NCBI GenBank assembly: GCA_947168445.1
Contig: CAMVLW010000007.1
Coordinates: 1 to 63,229 of the forward strand
DNA: 63,229 bases
DNA from: an uncultured Clostridia bacterium
GTDB lineage: Bacteria; Bacillota; Clostridia; Oscillospirales; Acutalibacteraceae
Direction: 5' to 3'
Shown: positions 8,646-16,345 of the stretch, one piece after another
How positions within the stretch are numbered: position 1 is the first letter of the stretch
Layout: the number at the start of each line of letters is the position of its first letter
Program-made: the position numbers and the translations under genes
Notes under the pieces: generated by a model
The model's input: the letters and a program-made list of their open reading frames with translations, nothing else
Databases searched by the model: none
Told to the model about the DNA's origin: nothing

Positions 8646-8948
8646 ATGAACATGAAAAAGAAACAAGACGGCTCAAATCTCACTGTTTTTGTTTCGGGAA
8701 GAATTGACACCGTAACCGCGCCTGAGTTTGAGCAGTATCTCAAAGAGTCGCTCGACGGTATTCAGAGCTTGACGATTGACTTCAAAGATGTGAACTATGT
8801 TTCCTCAGCGGGTCTGCGTGTTCTTTTGTCTTATCATAAGAAGATGATGAAGGAAGGCGGCATGAAGCTTGTTCATGTTAACGAAGCGGTCAACGACGTT
8901 TTTGAAGTAACCGGGTTTGACGAGATTCTGGATTATGAAAAAGGGTGA
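8646..8948 (+). CDS. STAS-domain protein (anti-sigma-factor antagonist-like)
   Basis: A 100-residue stand-alone STAS domain of the SpoIIAA/RsbV type. The motif NYVSSAGLRVLL (about 50-61) carries the serine pair at the position phosphorylated in this family (Ser54 by alignment). In the classical switch, phosphorylation by a GHKL serine kinase inactivates the antagonist and a PP2C phosphatase restores it. Both partner types are encoded in the divergent NRPS operon at 16.3-19.9 kb, but no sigma factor is visible. AAGGAG lies 9 nt before the ATG. The gene ends 5 bp before the A-PCP-C start, so the two are co-transcribed and probably coupled. Confidence 0.92.
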   Translation: MNMKKKQDGSNLTVFVSGRIDTVTAPEFEQYLKESLDGIQSLTIDFKDVNYVSSAGLRVLLSYHKKMMKEGGMKLVHVNEAVNDVFEVTGFDEILDYEKG

Positions 8949-8953
8949 CGGCA

Positions 8954-11941
8954 ATGACAATTTTAGAACAGCTTGCAAATTATACCAAAGAAAGCCCTAA
9001 TTCGGCTATCCTGTTTGACGAAGCCCATTCCAAAGGAATCACCTATGCGCAGCTTGACGATTTGAGCGGCAGGGTGTATGCCTACCTCGTCAATAACGGA
9101 ATCGGCAAGGAGGATTTTGTCCTGATTAACCTGCCGCGCGGCATTATGCCCATTATCGCTATGATCGGCGTTTGGAAGGCAGGCGCTGCGTGGGCGCTGG
9201 TAGAGGACACCTACGCTCCCGACCGCATTGAGTATATCCGCAAGGACTGCGGCTGCAAGGCGGAAATCTCCGCAGAGCAGCTGGAGGACATCATGAGCAC
9301 CGAGCCGAAGAGCGGCTTTGTCACTGCGGATCCCCACGACGCGGCTTATGCGATTTACACCTCCGGCACCACCGGCAATCCCAAGGGCGTTTTGCATGAG
9401 TACGGCAACCTGGAGCGCGCGGTGGATTCCATCTCCGTAAACGGTGAGAATCCCTTTAACAGCAAGGACAGACTTGCGCTGCTGGCTCCGATGAACTTTG
9501 TCGCGTCCGTTATCGTTATTTTAAAGGCGCTCAGCATCTTCGGCGGCAAAACCTTTGTCGTCAGCTACGCTACCATCAAAAACCCGATGGCGCTCAAAAT
9601 GTTCTTTGTTGAAAAGCGCATCAGCATCACCTTCCTCACGCCTTCCTATGTCCGTATGCTCGGCAACCAGACAGGTCCGTTCCTGCGCATGCTCTTTGTC
9701 GGCAGTGAGCCCGCAAACAATGTCTATAATAAAAACCTCGATTTAATCAATATCTACGCAGCCTCCGAGAGCGGCTTTGCAGTAGGCGTATTCCAGATTG
9801 ACAAGTCCTATGAAACCTGCCCGATCGGTAAGCCCGAAATCGACTGCAAGATTACGCTGCTCACAGAGGAAGGGGAAGAGGCTCCCGAGGGAGAAATCGG
9901 CGAACTCTGCTTTGAAAACCCCTATGTGCGCGGTTATATGAATCTTCCGGAGGAAACCGAAAAGGCGTTCCAAAACGGTATTTATCACACCGGCGACCTT
10001 GCCCGCAAGGACGAAAACGGCAACTATGTGCTGCTCGGACGTTCCGGCGATATGATTAAAATTAACGGCAACCGCATTGAACCGGCGGAAATCGAAGCCT
10101 CCGTCAAGCAGGTTCTCGGCATTGATTGGGCGGCTGCGCGCGGCTTTGAGGAAAACGGAAAAAGCTATCTCTGCGCGTACTATATTGATGACGTTGAAGT
10201 CGATAACGAAAAAATGCGCGAGGAGCTGTCAAAGCGCCTGCCGTACTACATGATTCCCGCTTACTATGTTAAGATTGACAAGGTGCCGCTCAAGCCCAAC
10301 GGCAAGATGGACAGAAAAGCGCTGCCCAAGCCGGACGCGAGCGACTTCAAGACCGATTATGTCGCGCCCGAAAACGAAACGCAGGAAAAGCTCTGCAACG
10401 CTATGGCTGCGGTGCTCAAGCTGGATCAGGTCGGCATCAACGACGACTTCTATGAATTGGGCGGCGACTCCCTCGGCTCTATCCGCGTGATTACCGAGAG
10501 CGAACTGCCCGGACTGAACGCGAGCGAAATCTTCCGCGGCAGAACCCCGAAGAAAATCGCGGCTCTCTATGAGGAAAACCACGCCAACGACGACGGCGAA
10601 GCGCCTGAGATTAAGAACGCCCGCGCCATGAAGGTAGACCATCCGCTGACCGTTGAGCAGCTCTATATGGTGGACTATCAGCTCTATACGCCGAAATCGA
10701 CCATGTATAACCTCTTCACCATGATGAAGGTTGACAAGGACACGTTTGATATGGAAAAGATGGCGCAGGCAATGCGTACCGCCATCCGCAACCACTCCGC
10801 GCTGCTGACCACCTTCCACTTCAACGACGACGGTGAAGTGATTCAGCGTTACACGCCCGAAGTGCTCCGCGATATTTATGTGGAGAAAATCAGCGAGTTT
10901 GAGTTTAATAATATCAAGGATAATCTGGTGCAGCCCTTCAAGATTATCGGCGGCTGTCTGCACCGCTGCCGTGTGTTTGAAACCGAAAAGAACGGCTACA
11001 TCTTCTTTGACGTGCACCACACTCTCTTTGACGGCACCTCCTTAAAGCTGTTTATGCAGAATGTCGGCAAGGCATACATGGGTATGCAGCCCGATCCCGA
11101 CCTCTATTATCTGATTCTCCAAAACCGTGAGAACGAGGTAAAAACCGAGTTCTATCAGGAGAGCAAGAAATACTTTGAGGATCGCTTTGAAGGCGTTGAA
11201 TGGTCAAGTTATCCCGAAACCGACCATGAGAGCCGCGAGAATGAGATGGGCGAGGTCATTGCGCCTATCGGTATCGAGCAGCCTCAGATGAAGGCAATGG
11301 AACGCCATTACCGCATCAGCCGCAACGAATTCTTCATTTCGGTGCTTGCGCTCGCCATTTCGATTTACAACAAAAAGGACGACATCAAGATTTGCTGGAT
11401 TTACAACGGCAGAGAGGACATGCTCGCCATGAACTCTGTCGGCTTGCTGTTCCGTGAGTTGGCTGTCGGTATCCGCTTCAAGGACGAAATGACGCTGCGT
11501 GAGTTGTTTGCCGATGTGCACGAGCAGGTGCAAAAGGGTATTGAGCACAGCTGCTATCCCTATGTTGACCTCAACTCTCAGGCAGGTGAGGGAGAGTCCG
11601 CGTATCTGCTCTATCAGCAGGACATCCGCGATATGGGCGGCTTGGACGGCATGAATGTTGAGACGATTGACATTCGCCAGAACCAGGCGGCTTCGCAGAC
11701 AATCCTCGATATGGAAATCCTCGACGGCGAAGACGGTCTGCAGCTGATGATGGATTACACCGCAAGTCTGTATGACGACGACAGCATGAACGATTTCAAG
11801 GATTTGTTCATTCGCGTTGCACAAGGTCTTGTAACGCATAACTCTCAGACAGACGTCACCATCGGTGAGCTGCGCGAGAAGTACAGCAACAGAAAGAACT
11901 TCTTTGAAGTCATCTTCGGTATTTTCAGAAAAAAGAAATAA
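8954..11941 (+). CDS. NRPS-like protein: adenylation-carrier-condensation (A-PCP-C)
   Basis: 995 residues from ATG 8954, with AAGGG 8 nt upstream; the frame could also open at a GTG (8945) that overlaps the STAS stop. The A domain (about 1-470) shows YAIYTSGTTGNPKGVLHE, IYAASESG, GDLARKDENGN and LKPNGKMDRKAL. A carrier domain follows with GGDSLGSIRV; its Ser near residue 504 is the phosphopantetheine site. The C domain (about 580-980) has the active motif HHTLFDG near 690. A module ending in C without its own release domain suggests that the peptidyl carrier hands its product to a free amine or to another carrier in trans, perhaps the reductive NRPS at 19.9-25.8 kb. Substrate specificity cannot be read with confidence. 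Confidence 0.93.
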   Translation: MTILEQLANYTKESPNSAILFDEAHSKGITYAQLDDLSGRVYAYLVNNGIGKEDFVLINLPRGIMPIIAMIGVWKAGAAWALVEDTYAPDRIEYIRKDCGCKAEISAEQLEDIMSTEPKSGFVTADPHDAAYAIYTSGTTGNPKGVLHEYGNLERAVDSISVNGENPFNSKDRLALLAPMNFVASVIVILKALSIFGGKTFVVSYATIKNPMALKMFFVEKRISITFLTPSYVRMLGNQTGPFLRMLFVGSEPANNVYNKNLDLINIYAASESGFAVGVFQIDKSYETCPIGKPEIDCKITLLTEEGEEAPEGEIGELCFENPYVRGYMNLPEETEKAFQNGIYHTGDLARKDENGNYVLLGRSGDMIKINGNRIEPAEIEASVKQVLGIDWAAARGFEENGKSYLCAYYIDDVEVDNEKMREELSKRLPYYMIPAYYVKIDKVPLKPNGKMDRKALPKPDASDFKTDYVAPENETQEKLCNAMAAVLKLDQVGINDDFYELGGDSLGSIRVITESELPGLNASEIFRGRTPKKIAALYEENHANDDGEAPEIKNARAMKVDHPLTVEQLYMVDYQLYTPKSTMYNLFTMMKVDKDTFDMEKMAQAMRTAIRNHSALLTTFHFNDDGEVIQRYTPEVLRDIYVEKISEFEFNNIKDNLVQPFKIIGGCLHRCRVFETEKNGYIFFDVHHTLFDGTSLKLFMQNVGKAYMGMQPDPDLYYLILQNRENEVKTEFYQESKKYFEDRFEGVEWSSYPETDHESRENEMGEVIAPIGIEQPQMKAMERHYRISRNEFFISVLALAISIYNKKDDIKICWIYNGREDMLAMNSVGLLFRELAVGIRFKDEMTLRELFADVHEQVQKGIEHSCYPYVDLNSQAGEGESAYLLYQQDIRDMGGLDGMNVETIDIRQNQAASQTILDMEILDGEDGLQLMMDYTASLYDDDSMNDFKDLFIRVAQGLVTHNSQTDVTIGELREKYSNRKNFFEVIFGIFRKKK

Positions 11942-11956
11942 TTAACGACAATTTGC

Positions 11957-11990
11957 TGTGGCACGCCGGTTGACGTGCCACAACTTTTTT
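11957..11990 (+). terminator. Terminator after the A-PCP-C gene
   Basis: TGTGGCACG pairs with CGTGCCACA around an 8-nt loop, then six T. It lies 16 bp past the stop codon. Confidence 0.9.
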
Positions 11991-12023
11991 ATAGAAAAAT
12001 GTTAAATATAATCAATAATTTTA

Positions 12024-12052
12024 TTGACGTAGCCCATAATATTATGTATAAT
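12024..12052 (+). promoter_or_regulatory. Promoter of the dockerin gene at 12125
   Basis: TTGACG (12024-12029), 17-bp spacer, TATAAT (12047-12052). The leader is about 65 nt and ends with an AAGGAGG site before the ATG at 12125. The gene is therefore transcribed separately from the A-PCP-C gene. Confidence 0.75.
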
Positions 12053-12124
12053 ATAGATGTGCTATATTGTGAATCAAGCAATATATCCGAAAGGAACAAG
12101 TATCTATAAAAAGGAGGATTATCT

Positions 12125-14629
12125 ATGAAGAAATTCAACCGTAAATCGCTGTTCGCCAAAATCGGCAGCGGTATTCTTGCGGCGGTCATGGCTGCGTCAA
12201 GTGTTGTCAGCGCAGGCGCTGTTGCAAGACAAATCACTCCCTCCGGCGATACGGTTATCCGTATTTCTAATCCCGACGGCAAGCCGGGTGAAGCGGACGG
12301 CTATATCAACGACCGCGAGGTTGGCTACGGCTGGAGCCTTGCCGAGCGTGACGGCTACATCTACATCGGCGGCTGGCGCAACACCGTAGGCGTTGTTATT
12401 CAGCATTATCTCGAAAGTGCGCTTGTCGCTTCCGGCAAGATGGACAGCGAGACCGTTTGGAATCTCGTCAACATCATCACCAACGGCGAAGTTCCCAGAC
12501 CCACCAATGAAAACGGCGGCGTTCTCATGAAGATGAACCGCGAGAACCCCGGCGAATTTGAAGTAATCGCAGAAATGGAAGACCCGTTCCGCCATGTTGC
12601 GAAGTACGGCGACGACCTCTATTTTGCCACCTATATCGGCGCTTCCGGCAACGATCCCAAGATTTACAAGCTTGACAAGGACGACAATCTCACTGAGGTT
12701 TATTCCACCGCGCAGGGTTCGAGTATGCGCGCAAACTGCGTATACAACGACAAACTCTATTTCGCCGGCACCAAGGCTGACGAAAAGCAAAAGGACGGCG
12801 AGCCCGTCGCGCTGGCTGTTATTGAAAAGCACACCGAGGACGACGGCTGGAATGTCGTTGCAGACTACCGTGACTTTACCTACACCTCTCTGGAGCCGAA
12901 TGAAAACGGCGAGATGGTTGAGGTTCAGGGCAACTACGGCACGGACTCCTTTGTCGGCGCAACCGCGGGCAGCCCGTTCTGGGATATGACCGCTTATAAC
13001 GGCGAAATCTACGTGACCATTCCGAACATGCTCGGCTATGTTGTATTCCGCGGTCATCCCGCTCAGGCAGGCGAGGAAGCCAACGAATACGGCTGGGTTT
13101 GGAAAGAGGTTGTCGGCAGAGATAAGAACAGCCCCAACAATCAGGGCTTCAGCAAGACCGATAAACTCGGCTTTACCGATTTTTCTTCCTACGCGCTTGG
13201 TTATTTGTCTGTTGTCGGCGCGCTCGGCACCTTTGACGGCAAACTCTACGCTTACGACATTGACCACACCATTTCCGCTGAGCTCGCGGGTATTCAGGGC
13301 ATGCTGATGTTGATGTCCGACCCCGAAAACGCAAAGCTTTCTCCGTATCTCATGCCGCTTTACACGGTTCTCAACCATCCTCAGACGCTCTGGTGCATGG
13401 ACGCTGACACTAAGGAATTCTCCGAGGTAGAAGGCTTTACCGCTCTGACCGAGGGTACTTGCAATGAGTACATCTGGAAGCACGGCGAGTATAACGGCGA
13501 GTTCTACATCAGCACCATGGACTCCAAGGTCATTTACAACTACCTCACCAGAATCACCGGCGGCAGCCTGGCTGAAATGACTCCTGAGGAATTCAACCGT
13601 CAAATGAGTTACATCACAAACTTTGTGAAGAAGCTGCTCACGGACAAGCTTTCCGAAACCGATATTGAGACCTTTGTCAACAATTTGATTAACCCCGAAA
13701 CCGTTCCCGACGCCGACGAAACTCCTTCCAAGCTTGACGAACTTCGCGCAAAGCTTACCGCTGCCATTCAGCAGATTGCAGCGATGGAAGATTGGCAGAA
13801 GATTGTTCTTTTCTGCATGTCCTATCTTTCCGAAAGAAACATTATCAACGACGAAACCGCGATGATTTCCGAGCAGCTGCAGGCGATGAGCGAGGAACTC
13901 TATTCGCTGAATCTCCTCGACGCTGAGGCGGTTAAGGATTTCCTGAGCCGTTACAAGTCGCTTCTTGAAGATATTAAGGACGCAATTGCAACGGTTGGCA
14001 TCAGCATTATTGACAACCCCGAACAGATGAAGCTGACAGATGAAGAAGCTGCCGCTCTGCAGGCGACCATCAATGATGTATCCGCTTCTATTGGCGCGAT
14101 TGTTCAGGATAACTTCGGAACCGAAATCGCCAAGTTGCAGGATGTTGTTAAGGCGCTGAAGGTTTATAAGGAAATCAGCGGCTATATTGCCGATGACGAG
14201 CAGGGCTTTGACATCTTCAAGTCCGCTGACGGCGTTAACTGGGAAGTTGTTACCAGAGATGGTTTCGGTGACAAGTTCAACTACGGCGCGCTCCGTTTCG
14301 TTACCACCGAGGAAGGTATGTATATCACTACCGCGAACCCCTTCTACGGCGGTCAGCTCTACCTGCTTTGCAATGAAAAGGGCACAGAGATTCTCTCCGG
14401 CGACGTCAACATGGATGGCAGAGTGAATGTTGCCGACGTAACCGCCATTCAGAGAGATTTGGCGGACATCACGCCGATTAGCGGCTTGCAGGAATATGCG
14501 GCTGACGTAAACGGCGACGGCTGGATTTCGATTGAGGACGCCACCCTCATTCAAAGCTATCTGGCAGAGATGGACGTTGATACCGGCACTTGCGGACAGG
14601 TTATCAAGCCCTTTATGCCTCAAAAGTAA
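12125..14629 (+). CDS. Secreted protein with propeller-like repeats and C-terminal dockerin
   Basis: 834 residues. The signal peptide is about 1-32 (ends ASSVVSAGAVA). Residues about 40-450 carry repeated phrases typical of beta-propeller blades, such as GDDLYFATYIG, NDKLYFAGTK, NGEIYVTIPN, DGKLYAYDID and NGEFYISTMD. A charged, probably helical region (about 490-680) is followed by another blade-like stretch (FDIFKSADGVNWEVVTRDG). The dockerin (about 757-815) has two calcium loops, DVNMDGRVNVADVTAIQ and DVNGDGWISIEDATLIQ. No enzyme signature is visible, so a surface-binding role is inferred. Its own promoter and terminators make it a single unit inside the NRPS locus. Whether it belongs functionally to that locus is open. 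Confidence 0.9.
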   Translation: MKKFNRKSLFAKIGSGILAAVMAASSVVSAGAVARQITPSGDTVIRISNPDGKPGEADGYINDREVGYGWSLAERDGYIYIGGWRNTVGVVIQHYLESALVASGKMDSETVWNLVNIITNGEVPRPTNENGGVLMKMNRENPGEFEVIAEMEDPFRHVAKYGDDLYFATYIGASGNDPKIYKLDKDDNLTEVYSTAQGSSMRANCVYNDKLYFAGTKADEKQKDGEPVALAVIEKHTEDDGWNVVADYRDFTYTSLEPNENGEMVEVQGNYGTDSFVGATAGSPFWDMTAYNGEIYVTIPNMLGYVVFRGHPAQAGEEANEYGWVWKEVVGRDKNSPNNQGFSKTDKLGFTDFSSYALGYLSVVGALGTFDGKLYAYDIDHTISAELAGIQGMLMLMSDPENAKLSPYLMPLYTVLNHPQTLWCMDADTKEFSEVEGFTALTEGTCNEYIWKHGEYNGEFYISTMDSKVIYNYLTRITGGSLAEMTPEEFNRQMSYITNFVKKLLTDKLSETDIETFVNNLINPETVPDADETPSKLDELRAKLTAAIQQIAAMEDWQKIVLFCMSYLSERNIINDETAMISEQLQAMSEELYSLNLLDAEAVKDFLSRYKSLLEDIKDAIATVGISIIDNPEQMKLTDEEAAALQATINDVSASIGAIVQDNFGTEIAKLQDVVKALKVYKEISGYIADDEQGFDIFKSADGVNWEVVTRDGFGDKFNYGALRFVTTEEGMYITTANPFYGGQLYLLCNEKGTEILSGDVNMDGRVNVADVTAIQRDLADITPISGLQEYAADVNGDGWISIEDATLIQSYLAEMDVDTGTCGQVIKPFMPQK

Positions 14630-14645
14630 TATTTATCACGAAATA

Positions 14646-14717
14646 AACGCGGCAAAGACCACATAAAAATGGCATTTCCCGATTAGCCTACTATCTACAA
14701 TCGGTCTTTGCCGCGTT
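14646..14717 (+). ncRNA. Long hairpin with an RNA core shared with 54909-54936
   Basis: AACGCGGCAAAGACC (14646-14660) pairs perfectly over 15 bp with GGTCTTTGCCGCGTT (14703-14717). The 42-nt loop holds a core at 14671-14700 (GGC, TTTCC, GATTAGCCT, CTATCTACAA) that is nearly the same as 54909-54936 in the structured RNA upstream of the AMP-ligase gene, on the same strand. It sits in the 3' region of the dockerin gene, just before the terminator. It may be a 3'-UTR element, a decoy or a decayed copy of that RNA. Confidence 0.45.
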
Positions 14718-14720
14718 GAA

Positions 14721-14768
14721 AAACGCAAGCTGTTCCACTGGGGGTTCAGCTTGCGTTTATTTCTTTTT
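14721..14768 (+). terminator. Terminator of the dockerin gene
   Basis: AAACGCAAGCTG pairs perfectly with CAGCTTGCGTTT around a 14-nt loop, then a T-rich tail. Confidence 0.85.
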
Positions 14769-14800
14769 CGAATATTTTGCCTATATATATCAAAAATAAC

Positions 14801-14835
14801 GGGCGGAGCGTCAGAAAATCGCTCCGCCCGTTTTT
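14801..14835 (-). terminator. Terminator of the NRPS/partner-switching operon
   Basis: GGGCGGAGCG pairs perfectly with CGCTCCGCCC. T-rich DNA lies on both sides, so it can act in both directions. It is 18 bp past the stop of the last gene of the minus-strand operon. Confidence 0.85.
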
Positions 14836-14852
14836 GCATAAGCAGCTTCGTT

Positions 14853-15149
14853 TTATTGAATATTGAGATAGTCGGCAAAGCCTGTGATGTTGAAAATCTC
14901 CATCACCTTTTTGTTGACGTTTTTCAGCACCAAGCCGCCTTTGTCCTCCAGCAAATCATTTGCGTTGAGAATCGCTCTCAGAGCCGCGGAGCTGACGTAT
15001 TCAACGCCTGCCATATCCAGCGTCAAAGTGTCGTGCTCAGCGCCCAGCTCGTTAATTTTATTCTCGAATTCCTCAACCGTCACATGGTCGATTTTGCCCT
15101 CAGGCGCAATCACGGTGCTTCCGTTTTCTTCATAAACATTGATTGTCAT
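14853..15149 (-). CDS. STAS-domain protein (anti-sigma-factor antagonist-like), second copy
   Basis: 98 residues, a single STAS domain clearly related to the one at 8646-8948. It has YVSSAALRAIL at residues 51-61, with the serine pair at the phosphorylation position. It is the last gene of the minus-strand operon, starting 3 bp after the CapA-like gene stop, with AAAGGAG 9 nt before its ATG. It is the expected substrate of the SpoIIE-type phosphatase and of the GHKL ATPase domains encoded just upstream in the same operon. What it switches is unknown: no sigma factor or free anti-sigma protein is visible nearby. Confidence 0.92.
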   Translation of the reverse strand: MTINVYEENGSTVIAPEGKIDHVTVEEFENKINELGAEHDTLTLDMAGVEYVSSAALRAILNANDLLEDKGGLVLKNVNKKVMEIFNITGFADYLNIQ

Positions 15150-15152
15150 TTG

Positions 15153-16337
15153 TTAATTCTCCTTTGTATCTGTTTCTCTCAGCAAATCGCTGAGGATTTT
15201 ATTGCCGACTTCATTAAATTCCTCATTGCGCATGAACATCTGCATACCGAGCAGCTGCTCGCGCGTGTAGGAATTTTTTAAATAGGTTAAAAATTCAGCG
15301 GGGGAGAGCGCCTTGCGCTGTTCGGCGTCAAGCGGATTGCTTCCGCGAAACGTCCAAAAGAACAGCCCTGCCCAGTTAGCGCAGTCCTTTCCGAACTGCC
15401 TGTCAAATTCTTCCCGTGCTTTCTTGTCGCCCGCAAGCAGCTTATCGTGCGTTTTGCTGCGTTCATAAAACGCGGAAAGGTCTTGCTGTTCATCATAAAC
15501 GCAGCCCTTTTCCGTGCGTAAAATCCGGTGCGGCTTCGCGGTAAAGCCTTCGTCTGAAAAAACAAGCTCCAGCACAATTCCCTCCGCCAATAACGGCGTA
15601 ATGTCAGGACGGAAGTGAAAACAGAAATTGCCCTGTCCGTAGAGCAAATAAGCGTTGTGATAGCGCTCCTCTTCACCAACCGCGTGTGTGTGTTGTGAAA
15701 TCACCACGTCGGCGCCGTTGTCCGCCATGCGGTGAAAGCGCGTGCGCATGATGTCGCTGTTGCAGTGCGTTCCCTCAATGCCGCCGTGATAGAACACAAT
15801 CAGGTAATCGCAGTGCTCCTTCAGCGCCTTTAACTCTTGACAAACGCGGTATTCATCATAGAGATTGACACCGGGAAAGTCCTCACGCGGCGCGTTTTCA
15901 AACCGCTCGGTTGTGTTGTAGAGAACAATTATTCTGCCGTTGTGCTTGATTTCGGCGTAACTTTTCACCGAGAATTCGTTGTCGCCCCAGCCGAAAAATT
16001 CGATTCCGTTGTCGCTCAGCGTTTTGCAGGTGTCAAGATAACCCTGCCTGCCGTAGTCCATCGAGTGAGTATTACCGAGGGTAGCGAAATCAATGCCCAG
16101 TTTTTTCACCGCGCTGACGGTGTTAACAGGCGCTTTAATGTTCGGACCGATTTTTTCTATCGGCGTTTCGCCGTCCGTAAAGCAGCCTTCAAAATTGCAG
16201 ACGCGGAAATCCGCCGCTTGAAACAGTTCGCAGAGCGATTTGCCGAACAGCTCCTGTGTGTCGCCTGCCGCAAACAGCTCATAGTTGCAGGGCATCGGGA
16301 ACAAATCACCTGCAATCAGGATTTTTGTACTTTTCAT
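15153..16337 (-). CDS. CapA-family metallophosphoesterase-like protein
   Basis: 394 residues of the CapA/PgsA family (capsule or poly-gamma-glutamate synthesis, calcineurin-like fold). Metal-site motifs are in order: GDLFP near residue 10, NFEG near 48, GNTHSMDYG near 87, FYHGG near 180 and QHTHAVG near 214. There is no signal peptide or membrane anchor, so it looks cytoplasmic, unlike many capsule proteins of the family. AGGAGGG precedes the ATG and overlaps the stop region of the phosphatase gene (8-bp gap). Its place between a PP2C phosphatase and a STAS gene in an NRPS operon suggests phosphoester or peptide chemistry for this pathway, which is inference. Confidence 0.88.
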   Translation of the reverse strand: MKSTKILIAGDLFPMPCNYELFAAGDTQELFGKSLCELFQAADFRVCNFEGCFTDGETPIEKIGPNIKAPVNTVSAVKKLGIDFATLGNTHSMDYGRQGYLDTCKTLSDNGIEFFGWGDNEFSVKSYAEIKHNGRIIVLYNTTERFENAPREDFPGVNLYDEYRVCQELKALKEHCDYLIVFYHGGIEGTHCNSDIMRTRFHRMADNGADVVISQHTHAVGEEERYHNAYLLYGQGNFCFHFRPDITPLLAEGIVLELVFSDEGFTAKPHRILRTEKGCVYDEQQDLSAFYERSKTHDKLLAGDKKAREEFDRQFGKDCANWAGLFFWTFRGSNPLDAEQRKALSPAEFLTYLKNSYTREQLLGMQMFMRNEEFNEVGNKILSDLLRETDTKEN

Positions 16338-16345
16338 AATCCCTC

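Noticed and set aside
8646..11941. D-alanine ligase (DltA) operon
   Set aside because: The A-domain is fused to a carrier and a condensation domain, and no dltB, dltC or dltD gene is present.
12197..14623. Open frame of about 800 codons on the minus strand opposite the dockerin gene
   Set aside because: It is the antisense shadow of a gene with strong GC bias at codon third positions. The plus strand has a signal peptide, dockerin, promoter and ribosome site; the minus frame has none of these.
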